Position numbers and translations under genes: made by a program. The notes beneath the pieces were generated by a model. That model saw only the letters and a list, made by a program, of their open reading frames with translations. It had not been told where the DNA came from and ran no database searches. Below, in pieces: positions 17,186 to 25,316 of a stretch of DNA of 64,000 nucleotides (position 1 is the stretch's first letter; each line of letters begins with the position of its first letter). Location of the stretch: contig OY970386.1 in NCBI GenBank assembly GCA_963719465.1, positions 1,922,001 to 1,986,000 of the forward strand, given 5' to 3'. The stretch is from JALHUB01 sp963719465. GTDB taxonomy: Bacteria; Chloroflexota; Dehalococcoidia; DSTF01; JALHUB01.

Positions 17186-17839
17186 CTAGAACCGCGCGAA
17201 AGACGTTCCTTGCCAGAGAATGACGGCTATCGTAGCCGCCGAAATGAACGGCGCGTAGGGTATCGGGTCCCTTCGACCCTTGACCCGCGTCAAGAGCAAC
17301 ACGACGGCCACAACGCCGCCGCTTACAGCCATCAGCATGAGCACGTTGCCTACCAGCGGCCAGCCAACAGCGATGCCGGAGAACAGCACCAGCTTCACGT
17401 CGCCCATGCCCATAGCGCCTCGCGAGATGATGAACGCCAGAAGCATGAAGCCGCCCGCTGCGCCTGCCCCCTCCAGCGTAATCTTCAGGCTCGCGCCCGG
17501 CATGAAGGCGCCGGCAAGCAGGCCGAGGATTATCGCGGGATAGGTGATGAAGTTGGGGACGCGGTACCAGGCAACGTCGGTGGCGGCACAGGTGACCAGG
17601 ACGACGACGTAGATGGCCACGACGGCCGCGTCGCCCGGATTGTGAAAACGCGCCGCCGCACCGATGGTGAGAGCGACCGCCAGCGCTATGAATGCCCAGG
17701 TCCTCCAGGATGCCGCCGCCAGGGCGAGAGCCAGCTTGCCGCGCAACAGCGTCCATGCTCGTTGCTCAGCGCCTCCGTCCTCGGGCGCACCCAGGCGACG
17801 TTCGATATCTGTAATCATATTGTTATCTTCTGGCCGCAT
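17186..17839 (-). CDS. A24-family prepilin peptidase (CpaA/TadV-like)
   Basis: A 217-residue polytopic membrane aspartic protease that trims the leader of type IV/Flp-type prepilins. The two catalytic aspartates are in ATDVAWYRVPN and GMGDVKL, and the C-terminal helix begins PIPYAPFI, as in the family. There is no N-terminal methylase domain, as in the short CpaA/TadV form, but there is an extra cytoplasmic segment and helix at the N-terminus. No pilin genes are in the window. ATG 17839 follows GGGAGG at 14 bases; ATG 17818 is an alternative start. Two GGGAAA...CCTAG boxes lie upstream. Confidence 0.88.
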   Translation of the reverse strand: MRPEDNNMITDIERRLGAPEDGGAEQRAWTLLRGKLALALAAASWRTWAFIALAVALTIGAAARFHNPGDAAVVAIYVVVLVTCAATDVAWYRVPNFITYPAIILGLLAGAFMPGASLKITLEGAGAAGGFMLLAFIISRGAMGMGDVKLVLFSGIAVGWPLVGNVLMLMAVSGGVVAVVLLLTRVKGRRDPIPYAPFISAATIAVILWQGTSFARF

Positions 17840-17873
17840 CTATAGTATCGGCGCCTCCCTTGGATTGCACTCA

Positions 17874-17908
17874 GGGAAATCCCTAGTCGCGCCCGGGAAA
17901 ACACCTAG
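17874..17908 (-). promoter_or_regulatory. Tandem GGGAAA(n)CCTAG boxes upstream of the prepilin peptidase
   Basis: Two similar boxes, GGGAAATCCCTAG (17874-17886) and GGGAAAACACCTAG (17895-17908), lie about 21 bases apart, two DNA helical turns, directly upstream of the peptidase start. This spacing suits a dimeric activator, but no regulator is identified. Confidence 0.35.
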
Positions 17909-18031
17909 GAATGCGGCATTACGCCCAGGGGAGGAAGGTAAAGTCCCGGTGCGTCCTCCATTTGACCCTCTTTGACGCAGCGATTAACTTGATGCTGCCG
18001 AGTCGGATGGAGTGGAAAGGCAAGCCGAAGA

Positions 18032-18646
18032 ATGATCTCGCGGGTGGCGGTCGACATCGCCAAGTTCAACCCGAACGCCGTTCTTCCTTACGAGCTGAGG
18101 CGTGAGGATTTCCAACTGGCGATGCAGGACATCTATGATTTCTTCTTCGACGTGAACTCTCTGTTGGCTGAGAAGGGTCTTGTTCGCCTCGACGACATGG
18201 TCAGGCCCGCCATCATGTCCGGCCTGCTGTCTGATATGCTTACGGCGAGCCTAGCAAAGCATTCGCGTGTACTGACTCAGAACAGGTATTTCAACGGGCA
18301 TCCCGATCTGATTGTTCAGGGCGTGCATGTTGGCGATGCTGTGAAGGCGGGCACCGAGGGCATCGAGATAAAGACGACAAGAAAGGGTGGCGGCGCCGTC
18401 GACACGCATGGCGCAAGAAACCAGTGGATGTGCGTATTTGTGTATGAGGTTGACTCCGAGTCGGAGCCAGCTCGTGAGCGCCGTCCCATGGCATTTGCGG
18501 AAGTGTATCTGGCAAAGGTAACGGTGGACGATTTCCGCAAGAATCCGCGAGGCGAGTTGGGGACGCGTACTGCAACACTTCATCGCGATGGAGTGAAGAA
18601 ACTGCGGGAGAATTGGATCTACAAGCTAAGGCCTGAGGGCAGCTAG
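18032..18646 (+). CDS. Probable type II restriction endonuclease (PD-(D/E)xK fold)
   Basis: A 204-residue protein with a PD-(D/E)xK signature: PD at residues 91-92 (GHPDLIV) and EIK at 112-114 (GIEIKTTRK). The beta-strand context (hydrophobic before each) and spacing fit a nuclease active site Asp92, Glu112, Lys114. It converges with, and overlaps by 21 bases, a DNA methyltransferase gene, which makes a restriction-modification pair the best reading. Recognition sequence is unknown. It is weakly GC-depleted relative to the neighbours, consistent with horizontal transfer. Confidence 0.72.
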   Translation: MISRVAVDIAKFNPNAVLPYELRREDFQLAMQDIYDFFFDVNSLLAEKGLVRLDDMVRPAIMSGLLSDMLTASLAKHSRVLTQNRYFNGHPDLIVQGVHVGDAVKAGTEGIEIKTTRKGGGAVDTHGARNQWMCVFVYEVDSESEPARERRPMAFAEVYLAKVTVDDFRKNPRGELGTRTATLHRDGVKKLRENWIYKLRPEGS

Positions 18647-19762
18647 CTTGGCGATGGCCTCACGCGCCATGAGGAAATAGTGCTCATCTTTCTCAATGCC
18701 GATGCTTTCGTAGCCCACCACTTCCGCCGCTGCGAGAGTCGAACCGGCGCCGGCAAACGGGTCCAGAATGATGCCTTCCCCCATAGGCAGGACGGCCCTC
18801 ACCACCTGACGCAGAAAGGCCTGGGGCTTCAAACTTGGATGGGGTGCGACCGCTCTTTCGGACTTGCGAGTCGGAGCTGATCTGATCACATCCCCGAACG
18901 GCACATTGTTGTTGGGGCGACGAAAGCCTCCTGTCTTCCACTTGCGTAGATTGTCTTGAACACGGCCCTCAAGGGGCTTTCGGAAGACGAGCCATGGCTC
19001 CCACATTGATCTGGGCATCACGCTCACGCTCTGGAACTCGCGATGGGCAGCCTTTGGGCGATCTCCGCCTCGCATAGTCATGGTCAGCCGTATTATCTCG
19101 CCGCGTCTTTCCAAACCTGCATCGACGAGGGCTCCGGAAACGATATAGGAAACAAGGGGGTTGGAAGCGACGACCACATGAGCACCCGGGACGAGCTTCG
19201 GAATGAGCAGGCGAGCCCAGAACAGGAAGAACGTTCTTATCTCGTCGAGCTGCTCGCCAGACAAGGTCGTGAACCGGGGAAGTGGCGAACGAACGTGGCC
19301 GTCGAAAGAAGGCGGGATGCGCCACACTCCACCTCTGCCCGCACGGAGTTTTTGTTGCTGTTCGGCTGAGTACTCGTAGAGGCCGTAGGGAGGATCGGTG
19401 ACGACGGCATGGAGAGAGTTGTCTTCTCGCGTTCTCATCCAATCAAAGCAGTCGGCGTGGAACAGAACAGCCTTGCCGAAGCGCACCGGCTTGAGCCACT
19501 CCTGTCGAGAGGCAAATGACTGCTGAATTCCGGCTGCTCCGTTTCGTCGCAGCGCATATAGGCCGCGGGACTCCCGAATAAACAGGCTAGGGGTGTTGAG
19601 ACGGAGGTAGGATCGGACCGAGGAGGCGGGCGTTGGTCCAATCATCCGCTCGACATGACCCTCTATCTCGCTGACTGACAAGGGCCCAGCGGCAACGGTG
19701 AGCAGCTGTCTAATGGCATCTCTTACGCGCCCGGGCTGGTACCGTATCTTCTCTTCACTCAT
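18626..19762 (-). CDS. DNA methyltransferase, beta class (N6-adenine or N4-cytosine)
   Basis: A 378-residue SAM-dependent methyltransferase. The catalytic motif IV TDPPYGLYE (residues 122-130) precedes the SAM-binding motif I LDPFAGAGSTLAAAE (near 333-347), an order typical of the beta class. DPPY is compatible with adenine-N6 methylation, but N4-cytosine cannot be excluded. Residues 8-75 look like a winged-helix region (VRDAIRQLLTVAAGPLSVSE and on to YALR). It is the protective partner of the convergent endonuclease and overlaps its 3' end, so the pair shares a bidirectional end. Confidence 0.88.
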   Translation of the reverse strand: MSEEKIRYQPGRVRDAIRQLLTVAAGPLSVSEIEGHVERMIGPTPASSVRSYLRLNTPSLFIRESRGLYALRRNGAAGIQQSFASRQEWLKPVRFGKAVLFHADCFDWMRTREDNSLHAVVTDPPYGLYEYSAEQQQKLRAGRGGVWRIPPSFDGHVRSPLPRFTTLSGEQLDEIRTFFLFWARLLIPKLVPGAHVVVASNPLVSYIVSGALVDAGLERRGEIIRLTMTMRGGDRPKAAHREFQSVSVMPRSMWEPWLVFRKPLEGRVQDNLRKWKTGGFRRPNNNVPFGDVIRSAPTRKSERAVAPHPSLKPQAFLRQVVRAVLPMGEGIILDPFAGAGSTLAAAEVVGYESIGIEKDEHYFLMAREAIAKLAALRP

Positions 19763-19902
19763 CCGTTCTTCCTTGAGCCGATGTTAGACGTTTGGACGTT
19801 CTCGATGTCAATAGTGGATAAGGAAAAAGCATGGGCCCGTGGACGAGGCCGCGGATGCGGAGTAAACTCTGCTCGCGGCTATGAGAGAGGGAGGACGCGA
19901 CG

Positions 19903-21438
19903 ATGGCCCCCAACAACCTGCGCGAGCTGGTCGAGCTGTACCGGGAAGAGCTGGCGGACAAGACGTGCATCTACTGGCGCGACGAAGAGATCAGCTATCG
20001 ACAGCTGGATGACCGCGTGAACCAGGTGGCCAACGGCCTCAAGGCGCTGGGCGTCAAGAAGGGCGACGTTGTCTCGGTCTACCTGCCGAACTGCCCGGAC
20101 TACTTCTACGTCTGGTTCGGCATACTCAAGCTTGGCGCTGTCTTTGGACCGATCAACGCGCTCTTCAAGGGCGATGAGGTGCGCCACGTCCTCAGCGACT
20201 CCGGCGCCGTGGCGCTCATCACGAGCGAGGCGCTGATGCCGACGATTAACGCCGTCCGCGGCTCCTGTCCGGCGCTCCGCCACGTCGTCTGCCTGGAGGG
20301 CGCCACCAGCGGCGCTTCCGCCTACGGTGACCTGCTGAACCAGCCGACCGAGCTCGACGGCGTCGATATCAGCCGGGACGACCTGGCGGCCATCGTCTAC
20401 ACGTCCGGCACGACCGGCAAGCCGAAGGGCGCGATGATCTCGCACTGGAACTGCGTCTGGGACACGATGGCCTCGGCGGAGCTGATCCCGGTATCGCCGC
20501 GCGAAGGCTGCCTGGGGCTCGTCCTCCCGCTGTTCCACGCAAACGCCCAGATTACCAGTCTGACTCAGTTCCTCACCGGCGGCGCCGTCGCCCTGTGGGA
20601 GCGCTTCAGCCCTAGCGACTTCTGGGAGACAGTCGCCCGCTACCAGCCGCAGACATTCAGCGCCGTCCCGACGATGCTGTCCATCCTGCTGCTGGCGCCG
20701 GTAAAAGAGGGGCTGGATGTCAGTTCGATCGAGTTCGTCATCTCCGGCGCCGCGCCGCTGCCGCTCGAGATAATGCAACGGTTCGAGGAGACGTTCGGGC
20801 TGCGCATCATCGAAGGCTACGGCTTGACGGAAGGAACGTGCGTCTCGGCGCTCAATCCTTACTGGGGCGTTCGCAAGGCGGGCTCGATCGGCCTGCCGAT
20901 TCGCGGCCAGGCGATGAAGATCGTCGACCAGGATATGCGGGAGCTGCCCAGCGGCGAGTGCGGCGAGATCGTGATCAAGGGGCCAAACGTGATGCAGGGC
21001 TACTACAACAATCCGGCGGCGACGGCGGAGACCATCGTCGACGGCTGGCTGCGCACCGGCGACATGGGCTACCAGGACGAGGACGGCTACTTCTTCATCG
21101 TCGACCGCAAGAAGGACATGATCATTCGCGGCGGCGAGAACATCTATCCGCGCGAGATCGAGGAGGTGCTGTTCGCTCATCCCGGAATCGCCGAGGCGAC
21201 GGTGCTGGGCCGCAGGGACGAGGTGTGGGGCGAGCGGGTCGTCGCCGTGGTGGTGCCTTCGACCGGGTCGGAGCTCGACGGCGAAGAGGTCATCGCGTTC
21301 TGCCGCGAGCGACTGGCCGACTACAAGCTGCCGCAGGAGGTCGTCTTCCGCGAAAGCCTGCCGAAGACGTTAACAGGCAAGGTGCAGAAGAAGGCGCTCA
21401 AAGAAGAGCTGTTCGGCCCGTCCGACGGCTCGTGTTAG
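19903..21438 (+). CDS. AMP-dependent acyl-CoA synthetase/ligase
   Basis: A 511-residue ANL-superfamily enzyme that activates a carboxylic acid with ATP and transfers it to CoA. The P-loop-like motif is YTSGTTGKPKGAMISH, the adenine-binding GYGLTEGT follows, then the hinge region with WLRTGDMGYQDEDGYF and DRKKDMIIRGGENIYP, and the catalytic lysine region LTGKVQKKAL near the C-terminus. It is full length. Start ATG 19903 follows GAGGGAGGACGCG. DoxX follows 42 bases downstream. Chain length of the substrate is not readable. A second ligase lies at 57502. Confidence 0.9.
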   Translation: MAPNNLRELVELYREELADKTCIYWRDEEISYRQLDDRVNQVANGLKALGVKKGDVVSVYLPNCPDYFYVWFGILKLGAVFGPINALFKGDEVRHVLSDSGAVALITSEALMPTINAVRGSCPALRHVVCLEGATSGASAYGDLLNQPTELDGVDISRDDLAAIVYTSGTTGKPKGAMISHWNCVWDTMASAELIPVSPREGCLGLVLPLFHANAQITSLTQFLTGGAVALWERFSPSDFWETVARYQPQTFSAVPTMLSILLLAPVKEGLDVSSIEFVISGAAPLPLEIMQRFEETFGLRIIEGYGLTEGTCVSALNPYWGVRKAGSIGLPIRGQAMKIVDQDMRELPSGECGEIVIKGPNVMQGYYNNPAATAETIVDGWLRTGDMGYQDEDGYFFIVDRKKDMIIRGGENIYPREIEEVLFAHPGIAEATVLGRRDEVWGERVVAVVVPSTGSELDGEEVIAFCRERLADYKLPQEVVFRESLPKTLTGKVQKKALKEELFGPSDGSC

Positions 21439-21480
21439 CACGGAGGGTCGCCTGCGATCAGGGACGATAGGAGGTTAAGA

Positions 21481-21978
21481 ATGTTGCGCAGCATCGGTCT
21501 CTTACTGCTCCGCCTCAGCGTCGGAGGAACCCTCATGGCGCATGGCTATCCGAAGCTGTTCGGCGGGCCCGGGAAGGAAGTGCCGGAAAGGGCGCTGAAG
21601 GTGCTCGGCCCCAACTGGAAGAGCTTCACGGAGAACAGCGGGCCGCAGGCGTTCGCGGCCGGCCTCGAGAAGATGGGCGTTCCTTATCCGCTCGCTGGCG
21701 CCTATCTCTCCGGCGGGACCGAGCTCTTTGGCGGACTGGCGCTAGTCCTTGGCTTTAAGACGCGCCTGGTCGCGCTCCCCATCATCGCCAACATGGCAAC
21801 GGCGATCTGGAAGGTGCACTGGAAGAACGGGTTCTTCGGTCAGGGCGGCTTCGAGCTGCCCGGATCGCTGGCCGCCGGCGCGGCGACTCTGGCGCTGACC
21901 GGACCCGGCGCCATCTCTATCGACGCGCTCACGTCGCTGTGCCACTGCGACGAGAAGGAGTCGCCGGAGCAGTCCTGA
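21481..21978 (+). CDS. DoxX-family membrane protein
   Basis: A 165-residue protein with about four membrane helices. It opens LLLRLSVGGTLMAHGYPKLF, the usual first helix of DoxX-type proteins, and later has LSGGTELFGGLALVLG and ALPIIANMATAIWKVHW. Members are linked to oxidative stress or quinol chemistry in some bacteria, but the role here is unknown. TAGGAGGTTAAGA gives a strong ribosome binding site. The short acidic tail ends with CHCDEKE. It converges on a hydrolase gene 13 bases away. Confidence 0.8.
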   Translation: MLRSIGLLLLRLSVGGTLMAHGYPKLFGGPGKEVPERALKVLGPNWKSFTENSGPQAFAAGLEKMGVPYPLAGAYLSGGTELFGGLALVLGFKTRLVALPIIANMATAIWKVHWKNGFFGQGGFELPGSLAAGAATLALTGPGAISIDALTSLCHCDEKESPEQS

Positions 21979-21991
21979 CGAACGCGGCGGG

Positions 21992-23068
21992 TCAGCCCCC
22001 GACGTGTGCCTCATACTGCAGGTCGGCGTCGCCCTGCGCACGCGCCGGGTCGAGGAAGGCGACGTAGGTCTGGTCGCCCGCGACGTAGGTCTTGAAGAAG
22101 GCGGTGGCGTAGTAGTTGATGAGCTCGTGCGCCTTGTCCTGATCGATCATGTTCGGCCCGCAGGCGTCGATGATGGGGACGCAGGGGTCCGTGTAGGCGG
22201 TGTGGCCGCCGCGGGGAAAGACGACGAGGTATCGCGGCTCGGCGCCGCTCAGCGAATTGAAGTAGTCTTGCTGCGGGCCCAGCGGGCAGGTCGTATCCTC
22301 GCCGCCGCCCATCAGCATGACCGGAATGTTCGACGGGTTCCGACTGCCGACGGCCGCTGCCGCCGGCGCCGCCATCGCCAGCGCCGCCGCGAACGGGGTC
22401 GAATCCCGTCCGGCGAGCTGCAGCGTAGTCAGTCCCCCAAACGAATGACCGCTCATGCCGACGCGGCTGGTGTCCAGCGACGCGTAGAACATCGATGACG
22501 AATCGCTGTTGAGCGTGATCATTGAGTCGAGGACGAAGGTGATGTCGTCGGGGCGGTTCAGCAGCGAGTCGGCGAGCGCATTCATATCCAGGCAAGGGAA
22601 GCAGTCGCTGAGGGTGTTCCCGGGGTGCGGCGGCGCTACGACGACGAAGCCCTCGCTGGCGAGATGCGTGGTGTAGAAGGTGGACTGAAGCGGGGAGCCG
22701 CCGCTGCCGTGCGAGAACATGATGATCGGGAAGGGGCCTCCTGTGCGCGAGACGGCCACGTTCATCACGCCCTTGTAGGTCGCGTCCACCGACTCGCTGG
22801 CCGCGTAGTCGGGGGCCGGATACCAGATGACGGTCTTAAGGACGCGCGGCTCGCCGTTGGTCGAGGACGGGCGCTGGAAGGTTATCTGGGTGACGCCGAC
22901 GGGATAGGGTCCGGGCGCCCCGGGGTCGGTGACCGGCGCCGCCGTGGAGGTGCTGATCGGCTGGGCGGAGGTGACGCGCTGGCCGCTTCCTCGACACGCC
23001 GGCAGCAACGCCGACGACAGCAGGAGCACGGTGACTGCCAGGCCTGACGCGTATGCACGCTCCCCCAA
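21992..23068 (-). CDS. Alpha/beta hydrolase lipoprotein (dienelactone hydrolase/PAF-acetylhydrolase-like)
   Basis: A 358-residue secreted esterase-like protein. A signal peptide with lipobox LLPAC (about residues 21-25) should anchor it to the outer membrane face of the cytoplasmic membrane. The alpha/beta hydrolase core has an HGSGG oxyanion motif (MFSHGSGGSP), the nucleophile elbow GHSFGG, and candidate acid and base in the C-terminal half (GGGEDTTCP and FPRGGHTAY). Several cysteines in the C-terminal part may be disulphide-bonded. The substrate is unknown. No operon partner; it converges on DoxX. Confidence 0.82.
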   Translation of the reverse strand: MGERAYASGLAVTVLLLSSALLPACRGSGQRVTSAQPISTSTAAPVTDPGAPGPYPVGVTQITFQRPSSTNGEPRVLKTVIWYPAPDYAASESVDATYKGVMNVAVSRTGGPFPIIMFSHGSGGSPLQSTFYTTHLASEGFVVVAPPHPGNTLSDCFPCLDMNALADSLLNRPDDITFVLDSMITLNSDSSSMFYASLDTSRVGMSGHSFGGLTTLQLAGRDSTPFAAALAMAAPAAAAVGSRNPSNIPVMLMGGGEDTTCPLGPQQDYFNSLSGAEPRYLVVFPRGGHTAYTDPCVPIIDACGPNMIDQDKAHELINYYATAFFKTYVAGDQTYVAFLDPARAQGDADLQYEAHVGG

Positions 23069-23216
23069 TGTCGTCAGCCTCCTGAGCCGCGAATTCGACT
23101 GGACGCTCCACCTAGTTTAGCCTATCGGCGTCTTGAGCGCGTTGCTGCGACGGGCGCTATTGGGTCGGGAGTCGGCGCGCGATGGGCGGGAAACATGAGG
23201 CTCAGGTGAGTGCGGA

Positions 23217-23264
23217 GCGTGGTTTCGGGGCCGTTCGGCAACCCGAACGGCCCCGAGAATGCGC
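23217..23264 (+). repeat. Dispersed palindromic repeat, short single-hairpin copy
   Basis: GCGTGGTTTCGG leads into a 12-bp perfect stem (23227-23238 with 23243-23254, loop CAAC), followed by GAGAATGCGCAGC. It matches hairpin 1 and the tail of the full copies at 14662 and 44184 but lacks hairpin 2. It lies in the 319-base divergent gap between the hydrolase gene and ilvD; I see no gene in that gap. Confidence 0.7.
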
Positions 23265-23387
23265 AGCATCGAACTGAGCGTCGACCAATCGAACTCCCCA
23301 TGGATCGGAGACGTGGTGGCAGACAGCCTCCACCGGCGCTAGACTTAGAACATCAACCCGTTTGCCGATAGAGCAGGGAGGGCCGCG

Positions 23388-25034
23388 ATGAGAAGCGACG
23401 TCGTCAAGCCGCGCCGGCCGATATTTGTGGCGATGGGACGAACGCAGCAGGAGATGCAAAAGCCGCTCGTTGCCATCGTCAACTCGCAAAACGAGCTCGT
23501 GCCCGGTCACGAACACCTCGACTTGGTCGCCCGCGCCGCCCGCGACGGCGTCCTTGCCGCCGGCGGCACGCCCTTCGAGTTCCCGGCCATAGCCATCTGC
23601 GACGTTTGGGCCGAGGGGCACGCCGGCATGCGTTACCCATTGCCCAGCCGCGAGCTCATCGCCGACTCAATCGAGGCGATGATGATGGCGCATTGCCTCG
23701 ACGCTATGGTCCTCGTGACTAACTGCGACAAGATCACACCTGGGATGATGATGGCGATGGCGCGACTCAACCTGCCATCGATCATCATCAGTGGCGGGCC
23801 TATGCTGCCCGGACGCTTCCACGGCGAGCGCATAGACGTCAGCAAGATACCTGAATACCTACCCAGGCTGCAGCGCGGCGAGATCAGCGGTGAAGATTTC
23901 TTTGAAATCGTCAACTGCGCTTCCCCCACCTGCGGCGCCTGCGCCGGCCTGTTCACGGCCAACAGCATGAACTGCATGGCCGAGGCGTTGGGCCTCGCCC
24001 TGCCCTGGAACGGCACCATTCCCGCCGTCTACGGCCGCCGCCGCGAGCTGGCGAAGCAGGCCGGCACACGCGTCATGGAGCTCTTCGTGGAGAACGTGAC
24101 GCCGCGCTCCATCCTGACGCGCGACGCCTTCGAGAACGCCATTGCCGTCGACATGGCGATCGGCGGCTCGTCGAACACGATCCTGCACCTCATGGCGCTG
24201 GCCAACGAGGCGGGCGTTGACCTCGACCTCGCCACCTTCGACCGCATCAGCCGCAATACGCCTCGCCTGTGCAACCTGAGCCCGGCTGGCAACCACTTCA
24301 TCACGGACCTGTTTGAGGCCGGCGGCCTGCAAGGCGTCATGAAGGAGCTTGCCTCCCATGGCTTGCTTCACCTCGACGCGATGACGCTGAGCGGTCGCAC
24401 GGTCGGCGAGATTGTCGAAGAGGCGAAGATAAGCGATCCGAACGTGATCAGGCCCGTCGATACCCCGTATTATGAGGAGGGCGGACTGGCCGTGCTGTAC
24501 GGCAACATCGCGCCGGACGGGGCCGTCGTCAAGCAGTCGGCCGTCGTGCCGGAGATGATGGTCCACCAGGGGCCCGCGCGCGTCTTCAACTGCGAGGAGG
24601 ACGCCCGTGACGCGATCGGCGCGGACAGAATCAAGTCCGGCGATGTCGTCATAATCAAGTACGAGGGTCCCAGGGGCGGCCCCGGCATGCGCGAGATGCT
24701 CTGGGCCACCTTGGCCATCGTCAGCAAAGGGCTCGAGGCCGAAGTCGCGCTGGTGACGGACGGACGCTTCTCCGGCGCGACGAAGGGCGCGTCGATCGGC
24801 CACGTCTCGCCGGAAGCGATGGAAGGCGGCCCCTTCGCCGTCATCGAAGAGGGCGACATCATCGAGATCGACATGCCCGCCAAGTCCCTGAACGCGCGCC
24901 TGTCGCCGGAGGAAATACAGCGGCGTCTGGCGAAATGGTCGCCGCCGGACAAAGGGCCGCTCCTGCCCTACCTGGCGCGCTACGCGTCGCTGGTGACCTC
25001 AGCGAGCACGGGCGCGGTCCTTCGCCATCCTTGA
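23388..25034 (+). CDS. ilvD: Dihydroxy-acid dehydratase IlvD
   Basis: IlvD dehydrates dihydroxy acids to 2-keto acids in valine, leucine and isoleucine synthesis, using an Fe-S cluster. The 548-residue protein has family landmarks: LVTNCDKITPGMMMA with a cluster cysteine, CASPTCGACAGLFTANSM with further cysteines, PWNGTIP, and the C-terminal VTDGRFSGATKG and GHVSPEA region. ATG 23388 follows GGGAGGGCCGCG. It is slightly short of 560 residues but complete. No other branched-chain genes are nearby, so it is a lone unit. Confidence 0.95.
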   Translation: MRSDVVKPRRPIFVAMGRTQQEMQKPLVAIVNSQNELVPGHEHLDLVARAARDGVLAAGGTPFEFPAIAICDVWAEGHAGMRYPLPSRELIADSIEAMMMAHCLDAMVLVTNCDKITPGMMMAMARLNLPSIIISGGPMLPGRFHGERIDVSKIPEYLPRLQRGEISGEDFFEIVNCASPTCGACAGLFTANSMNCMAEALGLALPWNGTIPAVYGRRRELAKQAGTRVMELFVENVTPRSILTRDAFENAIAVDMAIGGSSNTILHLMALANEAGVDLDLATFDRISRNTPRLCNLSPAGNHFITDLFEAGGLQGVMKELASHGLLHLDAMTLSGRTVGEIVEEAKISDPNVIRPVDTPYYEEGGLAVLYGNIAPDGAVVKQSAVVPEMMVHQGPARVFNCEEDARDAIGADRIKSGDVVIIKYEGPRGGPGMREMLWATLAIVSKGLEAEVALVTDGRFSGATKGASIGHVSPEAMEGGPFAVIEEGDIIEIDMPAKSLNARLSPEEIQRRLAKWSPPDKGPLLPYLARYASLVTSASTGAVLRHP

Positions 25035-25067
25035 CCCGTCCGATGGTTTTGTGGAACTTTTCTTCGC

Positions 25068-25096
25068 TTGACAATGCGCTGCGTTGCGCTTAAATT
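25068..25096 (+). promoter_or_regulatory. Sigma-70-type promoter for the riboswitch/GT2 unit
   Basis: TTGACA (25068-25073), a 17-base spacer and TAAATT (25091-25096) form a near-consensus housekeeping promoter. Transcription would begin near 25103, just before the c-di-AMP riboswitch. Confidence 0.85.
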
Positions 25097-25110
25097 GGCA
25101 TTGACAACCA

Positions 25111-25226
25111 AACCGCCGAACGCCGAGCCAGCTCGGAGACGGGGGAACCAGAAGAGGGGTTAATCCCGGGTTACCGGGAGGGGCAACCTTTCAGCCCTAA
25201 CCCGTCAGCTAACCTCGTAGGCGTGC
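25111..25226 (+). promoter_or_regulatory. ydaO/yuaA-type cyclic di-AMP riboswitch
   Basis: The segment reproduces the conserved ydaO landmarks in order: GCCGAAC, then GGAGACGGGGGAACCA, GAGGGGTTAATC, a variable stem, GGGCAACCTTTCAGCCC, ACCCGTCAGCTAACCTCG and the closing TAGGCGT. GCC at 25114-25116 pairs with GGC at 25220-25222 to close the P1 region. Members of this class bind cyclic di-AMP and usually turn genes off on binding. A terminator hairpin follows immediately and the regulated gene is the membrane GT2 at 25317. Confidence 0.93.
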
Positions 25227-25227
25227 G

Positions 25228-25263
25228 AAAGGTCGGACCGCAGCGGGACGACCTTTTCTCTTT
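25228..25263 (+). terminator. Intrinsic terminator acting as riboswitch expression platform
   Basis: AAAGGTCG (25228-25235) pairs with CGACCTTT (25249-25256), and the T-rich run TTTTCTCTTT follows. It begins two bases after the riboswitch P1 strand, the arrangement expected for ligand-controlled premature termination. Confidence 0.85.
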
Positions 25264-25316
25264 GCCCGTTGTCCGTCCGCAGGATGCGGTGGTAACGAAA
25301 GGGCAGGGAAATTGCC

